A DNA stretch of 64,000 nucleotides from Ignatzschineria rhizosphaerae (GCF_022655595.1 NZ_CP093379.1:2740010-2804009), one strand, 5' to 3'. Shown: positions 1 through 9,654, counted from the stretch's first letter. The notes: generated from the letters alone by a model not told the origin. Numbers and translations: made by a program.

Positions 1-274
1 TTTTTCGAAAAATAGAAGCCTCTTGGGGAAGGTAGCCAATACCCAGTTTTGCTCTTTCGTGCATTGGGCTTTGCGTGATATCTCTATTTTCTAGGAAGAC
101 TTCCCCTTCATCGGGGGTGATTAAGCCAACGGTCATATAGAAACTTGTTGTTTTTCCGGCACCATTAGGGCCAAGTAGTCCCACAATCTCCCCTTGATTG
201 ACATGAAAAGAGGCACCGTTAACGACCGTTCGATTTTTAAAGCGCTTAATAAGATTTTGAGTCGTCAGACGCAT
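1..274 (-). CDS. lptB: LPS export ABC transporter ATP-binding protein LptB (5' part only)
   Basis: ATPase of the LptBFGC complex that powers lipopolysaccharide extraction from the inner membrane. The visible N-terminal ~91 residues begin [12 protein letters not shown] and carry the Walker A motif [10 protein letters not shown], then the Q-loop region with YLPQEASIF, as expected for LptB. The gene runs leftward off the window, so the signature and Walker B motifs are not seen. The start ATG lies 2 bp beyond the lptA stop, so lptC-lptA-lptB look like one transcript. Confidence 0.93.
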   Translation of the reverse strand, partial: MRLTTQNLIKRFKNRTVVNGASFHVNQGEIVGLLGPNGAGKTTSFYMTVGLITPDEGEVFLENRDITQSPMHERAKLGIGYLPQEASIFRK

Positions 275-276
275 AA

Positions 277-795
277 TTACTCTCTTCCTTCCATTTGGAT
301 CGTAAAATGAACTCGATTTTTGCTACTTCTTTCAGCATTAATTTTTCGAGTATCGAGATTGTAGGTAATTTTATTTGCTGAAACAGAATCATTACTCTGT
401 TTAATTTTTGCATTATTTTCAAGCGCTAACATCTGCTGTTGAGGATAGAAGCTAAGAGAGCCTCCTTCACCAAAGACCCAGCCTTCATTAGCTTGTGGTA
501 GATCTTTAATCTTTACAGGATTGCCGGTGGCAATAATATATTCAAGCTCCCCATCTTTTAACTGAAAGATCGCTTCATCGGCCGTGATTTGAAGATTACC
601 TTGTGTTAAAACAACATTGCCTCGATAGATGCCGGTTGGGGTTCCACCGCTAAATTCAGACCAATCGGCATTGATATCAAGCGGTAATTTTCGATCTTCA
701 GGTAGTGCTGCTGCAATATTAATGCTTCCCCCAATAAGAATGAGAGAAACGCTTTTTATAAGTAATGACGTTAAAGAAAGCAAAGGTCTATTCAT
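277..795 (-). CDS. lptA: LPS transport periplasmic protein LptA
   Basis: Periplasmic bridge protein that carries LPS from LptC to LptD. It is 172 aa, close to the usual ~180. A hydrophobic signal peptide covers residues ~8-30 and ends near AAALPED. The OstA/LptA-type beta-jellyroll follows, with the typical early stretch [14 protein letters not shown] and [21 protein letters not shown]. Its start overlaps the end of lptC by 8 bp, and lptB follows after 2 bp, giving the standard lptCAB operon. Identification rests on domain pattern and operon context. Confidence 0.93.
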   Translation of the reverse strand: MNRPLLSLTSLLIKSVSLILIGGSINIAAALPEDRKLPLDINADWSEFSGGTPTGIYRGNVVLTQGNLQITADEAIFQLKDGELEYIIATGNPVKIKDLPQANEGWVFGEGGSLSFYPQQQMLALENNAKIKQSNDSVSANKITYNLDTRKINAERSSKNRVHFTIQMEGRE

Positions 796-1411
796 GGGAA
801 GATTCCTGGTTAGTCATGAAGGTGGAGTGAACATCACGAAGAATGGTAAATTGCTCTTTATCAGGGAAGCCCTCAACCCCCACTCCTGAAATAGTGCGAG
901 AAGGGGAGGCGATTTTCACAAAGATATCTGAGGTGATCTTATCGCCACGATCATGAATATAGAGGCGATCTGTTGTTAAGGTCACGGTATTTTGTGGGTT
1001 TTCTTCATTAGGTTTTTGTAAGACCACATCTTTAAGAAGAGTGACAAGATTTTTATCTTGTGAAATGGTTGCTGTGAGGCTTTCTGCTTGCCAATCAATA
1101 ACTGGCGTACTTTTTTCATCGGCATCACTCTTAAGCAATGAGGGCTGTACATAATGGAGGATTTTAGGGTTTGTTAACTCACTTCCCCTCTCATTATCGT
1201 AATGCACAAGATAATCTCCTTCAAGAGAGTACTCTATATCTCCCGCTTGGTTATAGCGAATAATCTCATATTCGCTTAATTCAATTTGGGGATCTGTTGA
1301 GACGATCTCAGGGAACTCTCGGCTATCACGATAAATAATCCAAGAAAAATAAACGAGTACCCCTGCAATAAAGAGAAGTAGAAAGCGTTTAAAAATCTCA
1401 GATATATTCAT
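788..1411 (-). CDS. lptC: LPS export system protein LptC
   Basis: Bitopic inner-membrane protein that passes LPS to LptA. It has one N-terminal transmembrane segment (residues ~9-26, FKRFLLLFIAGVLVYFSW) followed by a periplasmic jellyroll; total length 207 aa is normal for the family. It lies between rpiA (18 bp upstream) and lptA (8-bp overlap) in the same direction. LptC diverges quickly, so the call depends on topology, size and position. Confidence 0.9.
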   Translation of the reverse strand: MNISEIFKRFLLLFIAGVLVYFSWIIYRDSREFPEIVSTDPQIELSEYEIIRYNQAGDIEYSLEGDYLVHYDNERGSELTNPKILHYVQPSLLKSDADEKSTPVIDWQAESLTATISQDKNLVTLLKDVVLQKPNEENPQNTVTLTTDRLYIHDRGDKITSDIFVKIASPSRTISGVGVEGFPDKEQFTILRDVHSTFMTNQESSHE

Positions 1412-1429
1412 AGGGATATTTCCAATAGT

Positions 1430-2095
1430 CTATTTTTTTGTGATGGTACGAATATTCAGGGCTTGATCTGCCATTAAGAGGACATCTGCGCCGCGTGCTG
1501 CAAAAAGACCGTTTGTCACAACCCCCGTAATCTGATTAATAGAGGCTTCAAGTTGAATAGGGCTTGTGATTTTTAAGCCTTCTACATCGACAATGAGGTT
1601 ATGGTTATCGGTAATAAACCCTTCTCGAATTTTCGCTTTTGCCCCCATCTGTTCCATTTTTCGAATGACAAAATGAGCCGCCATAGGAATGACTTCAATC
1701 GGAAGAGGGAAAGCACCTAAAGTTTCCACAAGTTTTGACTCATCGGCAATACAGACAAATTGCTCGGCATGGGCAGCAACAATTTTTTCACGTGTTAAAG
1801 CGCCACCACCGCCTTTAATCATGGCCAGATGATGATTGATCTCATCAGCACCATCGATATAGGTATCAATCACCGTAATATCTTTTAGATCAACGACAGG
1901 GATTCCCAAAGCTTCTACCTGTTTTGAGGTGCGCTCTGAGCTTGATGCAATCCCTTTTATTTTAAAAGGAAGCGTTGGCAGGAGCGCGATTAGGCAGTCA
2001 ACTGTTGACCCTGTTCCTAGACCTAAAATCTTATCTTCAGGGATATATTTTAATGCTGCTTTAGCAACGGCTTCTTTTTGTTGTTGTGCGTTCAT
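1430..2095 (-). CDS. rpiA: Ribose-5-phosphate isomerase A
   Basis: Interconverts ribose 5-phosphate and ribulose 5-phosphate in the non-oxidative pentose phosphate pathway. It is 221 aa, near the usual ~219. Family motifs are clear: GLGTGSTVD for phosphate binding, YIDGADEI with the catalytic Asp/Glu region, and KGGGGALTREK. It is the first gene of the leftward run rpiA-lptC-lptA-lptB. The intergenic stretch 2096-2239 holds the divergent promoters of rpiA and the FKBP gene. Confidence 0.96.
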   Translation of the reverse strand: MNAQQQKEAVAKAALKYIPEDKILGLGTGSTVDCLIALLPTLPFKIKGIASSSERTSKQVEALGIPVVDLKDITVIDTYIDGADEINHHLAMIKGGGGALTREKIVAAHAEQFVCIADESKLVETLGAFPLPIEVIPMAAHFVIRKMEQMGAKAKIREGFITDNHNLIVDVEGLKITSPIQLEASINQITGVVTNGLFAARGADVLLMADQALNIRTITKK

Positions 2096-2239
2096 ATTTA
2101 GTTACAATTTTGTGAGTGAATCGAGAAAAGATGTTGCGCGTGCTCAAATTATGAGGATTTAATCATTTATCTAGCGCTGAGATTAATGTATAGTGTTAAG
2201 CCATAATTATACTCGTAAAATTGATAAAGGGAACATTCA

Positions 2240-2722
2240 ATGACAGTAGCAAAAGATAAAGTAGTTGGCGTTATTTACACATTAACAGACGATCAAGGTA
2301 ATGTGGTTGACACTAACAAAGGCCAAGAAGCATTAGAATTTATCCAAGGTCATGGAATGATGATCCCAGGATTTGAAAAAGCATTAGAAGGTGCAATAGA
2401 AGGCCAAACGCTTGCATTTAGCGTATCTCCAGCAGAAGGTTATGGTGAGTCAAATGAAGATTTCATCATCGAAGTACCACGTAGCGCATTCCCAGAAGAT
2501 GAAGAAGTGCAAGTGGGCTGGCAGGTAACTGGTACAACACCAGATGGCCAAATGCAGGCATTTAGAGTACTTGAAGTTTCTGATGAAAAGATCAAATTAG
2601 ATGCAAACCATCCTTTAGCTGGTCAAAATTTAAACTTTGAAGTTGAAGTTGTAGCATTACGTGATGCAACAGAGCAAGAGCTTTCACACGGTCATGTTCA
2701 TGCTGATGGTCACGATCATTAA
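2240..2722 (+). CDS. slyD: SlyD-type FKBP peptidyl-prolyl cis-trans isomerase
   Basis: Cytosolic FKBP-type proline isomerase and chaperone. It is 160 aa. The FKBP fold begins with VVGVIYTLTDDQGNVVDT, is interrupted by the SlyD insert-in-flap domain (residues ~75-120), and ends in a short histidine-rich tail (HGHVHADGHDH) typical of metal-binding SlyD proteins. A ribosome-binding AAAGGGA precedes the ATG. The tail is shorter than in E. coli SlyD, so metal capacity may be reduced. Confidence 0.88.
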   Translation: MTVAKDKVVGVIYTLTDDQGNVVDTNKGQEALEFIQGHGMMIPGFEKALEGAIEGQTLAFSVSPAEGYGESNEDFIIEVPRSAFPEDEEVQVGWQVTGTTPDGQMQAFRVLEVSDEKIKLDANHPLAGQNLNFEVEVVALRDATEQELSHGHVHADGHDH

Positions 2723-2746
2723 TTAATAACGATTATTTAGTGACAT

Positions 2747-3538
2747 ATGACACAGAATAAAATATTTCAAATTAAGGGAGAACTGTCAGCGATGATGGTT
2801 CTTTATCTTAAGGGGATAGATTTAAAAGTATTAGAGGATGATTTATCAATACAAGTTGATAAATCCCCTCAGCTTTTTAAAGGTGTTCCTTTTATCGTGG
2901 ATCTTTCGGCAATTGAGGCAGGTAATAATCTTGACCTTAACTGGCTTAAAAATCTTTTAACATCACGAGATTTGATTCCTGTTGGATTGCGTAATGTGAA
3001 TGCCGATTTAGAAGGGAAAGCAAAAGCGGCCGGTTGGGCGATTTTAGCGGATACCGGGATGAAATCTAAAGCTCATCACGCTAAAGAATCCGCCATTGTT
3101 GAAGAAGCGCCAATCATGGAAGCTACTAAAACAACGGTTGCTAAAGCTGAGCTTGTTGAGGCTGAGTCTGTATTAACGCAAGATGAAGCGCCCGTGGCAA
3201 TGCCGGTAGAAACTACAATGCATGTCCAACAGATTCGCTCAGGACAACAATTGTCAGTGGTGAGTGGTGATTTAGTGGTTGTTAACTCTGTTAATGAAGG
3301 TGCTGAACTTTTAGTCGATGGCAATATCCATATTTATGGTGCCTTGCGTGGTCGAGCATTAGCAGGCATTCATGGGAATCGAGCGGCGAGAATTTTTTGC
3401 CAATCTCTAGAAGCAGAGTTGGTCTCCATCGCCGGCTTTTACAAGATGGAAGAAGATATTCCCGAAAGACTTCGTGGAAAGATGGTGCAGATCTACCTTG
3501 AAGCGGATGAAATCAAGATTGAAGCTTTAATTAAGTAA
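2747..3538 (+). CDS. minC: Septum site-determining protein MinC
   Basis: FtsZ assembly inhibitor that acts with MinD to block division at the poles. It is 263 aa: an N-terminal FtsZ-binding domain (~1-105), a variable Ala/Glu/Val-rich linker (~110-155), and a C-terminal beta-helix MinD-binding domain with GNIHIYGALRGRALAGIHG followed by ARIFCQSLEAELVSIAG. No strong Shine-Dalgarno is visible. It starts 24 bp after slyD, while minD starts about 360 bp further on, which is wider than in most minCDE operons. Confidence 0.95.
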   Translation: MTQNKIFQIKGELSAMMVLYLKGIDLKVLEDDLSIQVDKSPQLFKGVPFIVDLSAIEAGNNLDLNWLKNLLTSRDLIPVGLRNVNADLEGKAKAAGWAILADTGMKSKAHHAKESAIVEEAPIMEATKTTVAKAELVEAESVLTQDEAPVAMPVETTMHVQQIRSGQQLSVVSGDLVVVNSVNEGAELLVDGNIHIYGALRGRALAGIHGNRAARIFCQSLEAELVSIAGFYKMEEDIPERLRGKMVQIYLEADEIKIEALIK

Positions 3539-3902
3539 TTTTGCATAGTTTTATTTGAATAATTGTGTAAATCATTATATTAATGAAGTTTAAGTAACGT
3601 TTTATACTATAATAAAGCGTTTCATTGTCAGGATAGATAATAGATTCATTAACGTTAAGGTTTATCGTTTCGTTAAAAGAGATTAGATCGTTGACTCCTT
3701 GCGGATAAGCGATTAGTTATAGCGCGATTTATCTTATTTAATAATGAAGATTGTTTATAATGATAAAGAGAGTCATTGGATATTGATAAATTAGTGGAAA
3801 ATGATTATGAGATAGTCAAATTCATTAATTTAAAAAGACAATAAGATGTTTAACCATTGATGATTTTAAGCATCAATGCAGTTTATTATTTGGGGGCGAC
3901 GA
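3539..3902. other. AT-rich intergenic region between minC and minD
   Basis: A 364-bp gap with no convincing ORF. It is very AT-rich and includes TATACTATAAT-like sequence near 3604-3614 that could serve as a -10 element for a separate minDE promoter. No terminator hairpin was recognised after minC. The split implies minDE may be transcribed independently of minC. Confidence 0.4.
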
Positions 3903-4712
3903 GTGGCAAGAATCGTAGTTGTGACATCTGGAAAAGGTGGCGTAGGAAAAACAACGACTAGTGCGAGCATAGCGGCAGGGCTCGCAAAAAATGGTCATAA
4001 AACAGCCGTGATTGACTTTGATGTGGGGCTTCGTAACTTAGATCTTATTATGGGTTGTGAGCGTCGTGTTGTATATGACTTTGTCAATGTTGTGAATGAT
4101 GAAGCAACATTAGCACAAACCTTAATTAAAGATCGTCGCCTTGAAAATCTCTATATTCTCCCTGCATCACAAACTCGTGATAAAGATGCTTTAACGAAAG
4201 AGGGTGTTGAGAAAGTGATGCAAGAGCTCGATAAGCTGGGCTTTGAGTTTATTATTTGTGACTCTCCTGCAGGAATTGAGAAGGGGGCGCAGCTTGCAAT
4301 GTATTTTGCAGATGATGCGATCATCACGACAAATCCAGAAGTCTCTTCTGTAAGGGACTCAGACCGTATTTTAGGGATTCTTGCAAGCAAGACTAAAAAG
4401 GCGGAAGAGGGTAAAGAGGTTAATCAGCATTTAGTGATTAATCGCTATAATCCTAGTCGTGCGGAGAGTGGAGAGATGCTCTCTGTTACAGATATTTTAG
4501 ATATTTTAGGGATTCCTTTAGTGGGAGTTGTGCCTGAGTCTTCAGCGGTACTTCAATGTTCTAACTCAGGTGAGCCTGTGATTATGAATGAAGAGTCTGA
4601 TGCGGGGCAAGCATTTAATGATATTGTGGAGAGATTCCTTGGTAAAGATCTCCCTCACCGTTTTATTGAAGCGCCTAAGAAAGGATTCTTTGGACGTATG
4701 TTTGGAGGCTAG
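3903..4712 (+). CDS. minD: Septum site-determining ATPase MinD
   Basis: Membrane-associated ParA/MinD ATPase that oscillates with MinE and recruits MinC. I place the start at the GTG at 3903, preceded by a GGGGG-containing Shine-Dalgarno, giving the canonical N-terminus ARIVVVTSGKGGVGKTT; an upstream ATG would add nine atypical residues. It has the deviant Walker A GKGGVGKTT, switch motif DSPAGIEKGA and a C-terminal amphipathic membrane-targeting helix (KKGFFGRMFGG). About 269 aa. minE follows after 2 bp. Confidence 0.97.
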   Translation: MARIVVVTSGKGGVGKTTTSASIAAGLAKNGHKTAVIDFDVGLRNLDLIMGCERRVVYDFVNVVNDEATLAQTLIKDRRLENLYILPASQTRDKDALTKEGVEKVMQELDKLGFEFIICDSPAGIEKGAQLAMYFADDAIITTNPEVSSVRDSDRILGILASKTKKAEEGKEVNQHLVINRYNPSRAESGEMLSVTDILDILGIPLVGVVPESSAVLQCSNSGEPVIMNEESDAGQAFNDIVERFLGKDLPHRFIEAPKKGFFGRMFGG

Positions 4713-4714
4713 AG

Positions 4715-4990
4715 ATGTTTAAACTGTTATTTGGTAAACGCCAGAAATCAAATACGGCATCGATTGCTAAAGAGCGTTTGCAGATTATCGTTGCACATGA
4801 GCGTGTAAAGAATATGGAAGGTAATCCTGACTTTATGCAAGACCTTCAAAGAGATATCTTGGAAGTTGTGAAGCGTTATCTACCGGTAGATTCAGAGCAG
4901 ATTAATATCGCAATGGATCGAGAGGGTGATTGTGATGTTTTAGAGCTCAATATTGTCTTATCTGATGATGAGCCAAGCAAGGAATCGTAA
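4715..4990 (+). CDS. minE: Cell division topological specificity factor MinE
   Basis: Stimulates MinD ATPase and drives pole-to-pole oscillation. It is 91 aa. The N-terminal membrane/MinD-binding segment reads MFKLLFGKRQKSNTASIAK followed by ERLQIIVAHERV, then the topological specificity domain. It lies 2 bp after minD and is followed by a strong terminator at 5039-5064. Confidence 0.97.
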   Translation: MFKLLFGKRQKSNTASIAKERLQIIVAHERVKNMEGNPDFMQDLQRDILEVVKRYLPVDSEQINIAMDREGDCDVLELNIVLSDDEPSKES

Positions 4991-5038
4991 AAGATAATGA
5001 TTCTCTCTCAAGATGCCAAAATAGATAGTTAAAAGATG

Positions 5039-5064
5039 ATAGCCGTATTTATACGGCTATTTTT
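5039..5064 (+). terminator. Rho-independent terminator of minDE
   Basis: Stem ATAGCCGTA/TACGGCTAT with a 4-nt loop, followed by TTTTTAT. It lies 50 bp after the minE stop. Confidence 0.85.
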
Positions 5065-5124
5065 ATGTTAAAGCTTGCAATTTTTTTTTCGATCTAATAT
5101 AACAAAATAGAGTGAGGAGTGCTT

Positions 5125-5499
5125 ATGCGTTTAGATAAGTGGTTATGGGCAGCCCGATTTTATAAAACACGTCGTCTTGCTACAGATGAGGTGAATAAAG
5201 GGCGCGTGAAAGTCAACGGTGTTGAAGCAAAGCCTGCTAGAAACCTGGTTGTAGGTGATTTAGTGACGATTCGTAAGTTGCAAATTGTCTACGAGGTTGA
5301 AGTGTGCTTGCTCATCGAGCAGAGAGGTCCTGCATCTGTGGCGATGACGATGTACCAAGAAACACAAGAGAGTATAGAAAGAAGAGAACACGAACGTGAA
5401 ATCCGACGATTATCCCCTCAGCCCCACTCAGAAAATGTTACAAGTCGGGATAAGAAGCGTTTAAGAGACGTAAAACAAGGAAAATATTTTAATTCGTAA
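5125..5499 (+). CDS. hslR: Hsp15-type ribosome-associated RNA-binding protein (S4 domain)
   Basis: Small heat-shock S4-domain protein that, in E. coli, rescues free 50S subunits carrying nascent chains. The S4 fold is at the N-terminus ([19 protein letters not shown], then [19 protein letters not shown]), with a basic C-terminal tail ([13 protein letters not shown]). I prefer ATG 5125 over the GTG at 5119 because GTGAGGAG gives correct spacing to it. 124 aa. aspA begins 16 bp after its stop. Confidence 0.9.
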   Translation: MRLDKWLWAARFYKTRRLATDEVNKGRVKVNGVEAKPARNLVVGDLVTIRKLQIVYEVEVCLLIEQRGPASVAMTMYQETQESIERREHEREIRRLSPQPHSENVTSRDKKRLRDVKQGKYFNS

Positions 5500-5515
5500 A
5501 GTGGAGAACAAGAAA

Positions 5516-6919
5516 ATGGGTTACCGGTTAGAAGTTGATTTGTTAGGGGAATTATCAGTGCCAAGCGATGCTTACTACGGCATTCACACCCAAAGAGCAA
5601 TCAATAACTTCACCATTTCAACCCAAAAGAACCGAGATAATCCACAATTTATTTATGGTTTAGCAGCCGTTAAAAAAGCCGCAGTTAAAGCGAATATGGA
5701 TTTAGGTACGATCAAGCCTGAAGTAGGGAATGCAATCATTACAGCTTGTGATCTCTTGTTAAAGGATGATACATACTATATTCATTTTCCAATTGATGCA
5801 TTTCAAGGGGGCGCTGGAACTTCACTTAACATGAATGTGAATGAAGTGATCGCAAACCTTGCGCTTGAGAGTTTAGGTTATGAGAAAGGGCGTTACGATA
5901 TTATCAACCCCAATGATCATGTCAATGAATCTCAATCGACTAATGATGCTTATCCAACAGGGATGAGAGTGGCTTTTTACCAAGTTTCTGAAGCCTTAAT
6001 TGAAGCAGCTGATTATCTATATCAAGGGTTGAAACAGAAAGAGCAAGAATTTGCAGATGTTTTAAAGATGGGCAGAACCCAGCTACAAGACGCAGTTCCA
6101 ATGACGTTAGGAATGGAGTTTGGGGCTTTTGCTTTTCAAATTAAAACAGGCATTGATTACCTAAAAATGGCTCGAAAGACGCTACTTGCAACCAATCTAG
6201 GTGGAACAGCGATTGGTACAGGTATTAATACCCCTAAAGGTTATCCAGAAATTGCGGCAAAGTATCTCTCTGAGATTACAGGTTTTGAATTTGTGCCTTC
6301 AGAAAACTTAATTGCTGCGACATCAGATTTAGCAGATTTCGTTTATTTCCATAGTGCATTGAAAGGTTTAGCCGTAAAGCTATCAAAGCTATCTAATGAC
6401 CTTCGTCTGCTCTCATCAGGACCTCGTACAGGCTTAAAAGAGATTAACCTTCCTGAGTTGCAGGCAGGAAGCTCGATTATGCCGGCAAAAGTTAACCCTG
6501 TATTGCCAGAGGCTGTTAACAATGCATGTTTTAAAGTGTTTGGAAATGATACAGCTGTTTTAACGGCGGCAGAGGCAGGGCAATTGCAATTAAATGCAAT
6601 GGAGCCTGTGGTGGCGCAATCAACATTTGAATCAATGATGCTTTTAACAAATGCCTGCCGCTCATTGCAAGATCGTTGTATCTCTGGAATTACGGCAAAT
6701 GAATCATATTGTCTTAACTATATCCTTAATTCAATTGGGATTATTACTTACCTTAACCCAATTATTGGTCATGGTGAGGGAGACATTGTGGGACGTATTT
6801 GTGCTAAAACAGGAAAGAGCGTTCGAGATGTTATTTTAGAGCGTGGCTTAATGGAAGCAGATAAGTTTGATGAGATGTTCTCGATTGAGCATTTACGTAG
6901 AACCTTAGGTCTACAGTAG
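5516..6919 (+). CDS. aspA: Aspartate ammonia-lyase
   Basis: Deaminates L-aspartate to fumarate and ammonia. The ATG at 5516 is preferred over the GTG at 5501 because it gives the family-typical [22 protein letters not shown] start and leaves GTGGAG as ribosome-binding site; 467 aa. The fumarase/aspartase signature [10 protein letters not shown] is present, as are [12 protein letters not shown] and [12 protein letters not shown]. xerC follows after 20 bp. Confidence 0.95.
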   Translation: MGYRLEVDLLGELSVPSDAYYGIHTQRAINNFTISTQKNRDNPQFIYGLAAVKKAAVKANMDLGTIKPEVGNAIITACDLLLKDDTYYIHFPIDAFQGGAGTSLNMNVNEVIANLALESLGYEKGRYDIINPNDHVNESQSTNDAYPTGMRVAFYQVSEALIEAADYLYQGLKQKEQEFADVLKMGRTQLQDAVPMTLGMEFGAFAFQIKTGIDYLKMARKTLLATNLGGTAIGTGINTPKGYPEIAAKYLSEITGFEFVPSENLIAATSDLADFVYFHSALKGLAVKLSKLSNDLRLLSSGPRTGLKEINLPELQAGSSIMPAKVNPVLPEAVNNACFKVFGNDTAVLTAAEAGQLQLNAMEPVVAQSTFESMMLLTNACRSLQDRCISGITANESYCLNYILNSIGIITYLNPIIGHGEGDIVGRICAKTGKSVRDVILERGLMEADKFDEMFSIEHLRRTLGLQ

Positions 6920-6939
6920 GAATTAAAGAGATCTTATTA

Positions 6940-7920
6940 ATGATAGAACTACAATCGCCTCTGGTAACAGAGGCGAATCTATTTTTAGAGACTTATAGTC
7001 TAACATTTGAGGCGCATAGCGTTCGTGTGAAACAAACTGCATTAACACAACTTATTCAATACTTAATGCAGCAACAAATAGATGATTGGGCGTTGTGTGA
7101 TGATAAGGTGCTTCGAGGTTATATTATCTTTCGGGCTAAAAAGCCCATGGATAGTGGCAAGCGAAAACTCAATAGCGCTAGTATTGAAACGCAACTCGCC
7201 TCTATTCGCATTTTTTATCAATTTTTATTCGAAAAAGCGCTCATTACTTACAATTATGCACGGTTAATTTCTCCCCCAAAAAAAGAGCGCCGCCTACCTA
7301 AAGTTGTTGAGGCAGATCTTTTAAATCAGATTTTAGATCGTCCGCCAGAAAATGATCTAGAAGTAAGAGACTTGGCAGTTTTAGAGCTGCTTTATTCAAG
7401 TGGGCTTCGTTTAGCTGAGATTGCTGCGTTAAAAATTCCTCATATCAACTTTCAAGAGCAGATGTTAAGAGTGATCGATGGTAAAGGAGGAAAGGATCGT
7501 GTTGTACCGATGGGGGATAAAGCGCTGCAAGCCCTTCAAAAATGGCTTACAGTAAGAGAGATGTGGTTACAGGCTGATAATGGTTTAGATGATCACTTAT
7601 CGCTCTTTATCTCCAAAAAAGGCGATGCCTTGTCAGATCGGCAAATTAGTCGCCGGGTTAAAGCTTATGCGGAGAAAAGTGGCGTGAATATTAATTTGCA
7701 TCCCCATCTACTTCGGCATTCAATGGCAACGCATGTGCTTGAATCAAGTCAAGATATTCGTTTAGTGCAAGAGTTGTTAGGTCATGCAGATATTGCAACA
7801 ACTCAAGTTTATACACACTTAAATTTTAATCATTTAGCAAAGGTATTTGATGCAGCGCACCCTCGGGCGAAGCGATCACGTTTAAGTAAAAAACGAAAAG
7901 AGGAAGATTCAAAGTCGTAA
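6940..7920 (+). CDS. xerC: Tyrosine recombinase XerC
   Basis: Chromosome dimer resolution recombinase acting with XerD at dif. It has an N-terminal SAM-like core-binding domain (~1-110) and a C-terminal catalytic domain with Arg in SSGLRLAEIAAL, Lys in GKGGKDRVVPMG, the HLLRHSMATH motif, LLGHADIATTQ and the nucleophile Tyr in VYTHLNF. It is 326 aa; the ending VFDAAHPRAKRS favours XerC over XerD. A lysine/arginine-rich tail of about 15 residues follows the XerC core. Confidence 0.93.
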   Translation: MIELQSPLVTEANLFLETYSLTFEAHSVRVKQTALTQLIQYLMQQQIDDWALCDDKVLRGYIIFRAKKPMDSGKRKLNSASIETQLASIRIFYQFLFEKALITYNYARLISPPKKERRLPKVVEADLLNQILDRPPENDLEVRDLAVLELLYSSGLRLAEIAALKIPHINFQEQMLRVIDGKGGKDRVVPMGDKALQALQKWLTVREMWLQADNGLDDHLSLFISKKGDALSDRQISRRVKAYAEKSGVNINLHPHLLRHSMATHVLESSQDIRLVQELLGHADIATTQVYTHLNFNHLAKVFDAAHPRAKRSRLSKKRKEEDSKS

Positions 7921-7923
7921 GTT

Positions 7924-8598
7924 TTAGTGTTCATGCAAGGCGGTCTCTTTGACAGTTGCTGTTAATATCTGTTGCACACCTTCATCTGATAATAAAATAG
8001 ATATTTCAAAATCTTGCTCATGAAAATAGCTCGTAAACAACTCTCGAAGATCGCAGCTTGATTGTGCATCCCAAACCTCTATTTCTAAATTGGCTTGAAA
8101 TATTAGTGAAAAATCAGATACTGCCTCATTATTGATATCATCTGTTTTTCCTGTTAACGAAATTTGGAAAAGACCATTAGATAGATGCGTAAAACCGGCT
8201 TTTAAGGCGGTTATATAATCACCGCTAGGGTGGATTTGTTGTGTGGTGATAACGCCTATGATATCAGAGGTGGTAGTTAGCATCGGGTGGGGGGTGAGTG
8301 CCCAGTTTTGTTCATAATCGATGATAATCGCTTGCAGTGATCTGAAGTCCTTCTGTTTAATGTCGGAGAGGGGGATTTGTAAGTGCTCGATAAAAAGCGC
8401 AATAGTATCAATATAATCTGTATTACCTATATCAGGATCCTGATAGCTGACTAACTGCTTTTCACTAATAGCCACTATTTCTATAGTCGCTCTTTGGGAA
8501 TGTCGATCAGATATTTGTAATTTAAAACTTTGCTGATGGAGTTTTAAATCATAAGATTTACCATGATAGGTTACTTGAAATTGTGTTTTATTGATCAT
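7924..8598 (-). CDS. Hypothetical protein, convergent with xerC
   Basis: I do not recognise this 224-aa protein. It has no signal peptide, membrane segment or catalytic motif that I can see. The N-terminus (MINKTQFQVTYHGKSYDL) looks beta-rich, as do the later stretches. It is convergent with xerC, separated by only 3 bp, with no terminator between them. Codon use resembles the surrounding core genes, so it is probably a resident gene of a narrow lineage. Confidence 0.7.
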   Translation of the reverse strand: MINKTQFQVTYHGKSYDLKLHQQSFKLQISDRHSQRATIEIVAISEKQLVSYQDPDIGNTDYIDTIALFIEHLQIPLSDIKQKDFRSLQAIIIDYEQNWALTPHPMLTTTSDIIGVITTQQIHPSGDYITALKAGFTHLSNGLFQISLTGKTDDINNEAVSDFSLIFQANLEIEVWDAQSSCDLRELFTSYFHEQDFEISILLSDEGVQQILTATVKETALHEH

Positions 8599-9007
8599 GG
8601 CTTAGTAGGCTTTTTTAGTTAGGGTAGCTTCTTAGCTTAGCATGTTTGAGTGATATGCTATGTGAGATATATCGTGAGAGTCAATTTGATTTAAGAAGTA
8701 CTATCTTAAAAGGGGAGCAGTACTAGGTGTGTATCAAATACGCTTGCACGATACTGGATAGAACCGTTTTTTCATTTCCCGTAATCGATGGTACCGGCAA
8801 TCTAGTTCAGTCTGTTTTGAGCCTATAGCTATTCCGCATTAAATTCCGATACGAGCCGAAAAGGCTTAAAACTGCTGGCACGTAATTTCAAAAAATATGC
8901 AAGCATTCGACCCAGCTACTCATCAACCTATTTTAGAAGGATGACTAACTAATAAATTTTGACTTCTGATTTTATTTGGAAATCACTATATTTCGCTATA
9001 GGTTAAT
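8599..9007. other. Intergenic region with possible structured RNA
   Basis: About 400 bp without a convincing ORF. Segments around 8742-8748 (GCTTGCA) and 8898-8904 (TGCAAGC) are complementary and could close a ~160-nt RNA. Inside are an AGCC-GAAAA-GGCT hairpin at ~8854-8866 and the string CTTAAAACTGC, which resembles a piece of enterobacterial 6S RNA, with TGAGCC upstream. The resemblance is short and spacing differs from 6S, so no RNA family is claimed. Confidence 0.2.
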
Positions 9008-9040
9008 AAAAAAGCCTTTTGGATTTCTCCAAAAGGCTTT
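9008..9040 (-). terminator. Terminator of the peroxiredoxin gene
   Basis: On the minus strand the stem AAAGCCTTTTGG/CCAAAAGGCTTT (loop AGAAAT) is followed by a T-rich tract. It lies just downstream of the peroxiredoxin stop. Confidence 0.85.
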
Positions 9041-9072
9041 GATGTTTTTACCCGTTTTAATTCAAAGAAGAA

Positions 9073-9654
9073 TTAAAGTGTTGCGCCACCTACTGGGCGG
9101 TTACATGGGCATAATTCGTCAGTTTGAAGCGCATCAAGGATACGTAAAACTTCAGGAACGTTACGGCCAACGCTGTCTGGGTTTACAGATACGTGTTGGA
9201 TAATGTTATGTGGGTCAACGATGAATGTTGCACGTAAGCAAACGCCTGATTCAACATCACGAACACCAAGCATGTCTACTAATTCACCTGCTGGGTCAGC
9301 AAATGAGTAGTGGCCTAATTTATCCAAATCTGGATGGTCACGTCTCCATGCTAATTTACAGAATTCGTTGTCTGTTGAACCGCCCATAAGAACAGCATCA
9401 CGGTCTTCAAATTCTTTCGCAATTTTGTCAAACTCAACGATTTCAGTTGGGCAAACAAATGTGAAATCTTTTGGATAGAAGTAAATGATTTTCCATTTAC
9501 CTTCGAATGATTTCTCAGTGATTGTTTCAAATGCTGAAACGCCGTTTTCTTCAGGAAGGTTAAAACCTGGTTTTGCTGCAACAACTTCAAACGCGTCTAA
9601 AGTATCACCAACAGTTTTAGGGATACGGTAAGTAAAGTCTGTATCAAAAGTCAT
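9073..9654 (-). CDS. ahpC: AhpC-type 2-Cys peroxiredoxin
   Basis: Thiol peroxidase reducing hydrogen peroxide and organic hydroperoxides. It is 193 aa. The peroxidatic Cys is C68 in DFTFVCPTE, and the resolving region at the C-terminus has C182 and C184 in DELCPCNRPVGG, resembling actinobacterial-type AhpC rather than enterobacterial AhpC. AAGGAG lies at good spacing before the ATG. It is monocistronic, with a terminator downstream and a large hairpin between it and rne upstream. No ahpF or ahpD is next to it, so the reductant is unknown. Confidence 0.93.
   Translation of the reverse strand: MTFDTDFTYRIPKTVGDTLDAFEVVAAKPGFNLPEENGVSAFETITEKSFEGKWKIIYFYPKDFTFVCPTEIVEFDKIAKEFEDRDAVLMGGSTDNEFCKLAWRRDHPDLDKLGHYSFADPAGELVDMLGVRDVESGVCLRATFIVDPHNIIQHVSVNPDSVGRNVPEVLRILDALQTDELCPCNRPVGGATL

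Noticed and set aside
8976-9203. 75-aa plus-strand frame opposite the ahpC 3' end
   Set aside because: It runs through the ahpC terminator and the antisense of a clear gene.
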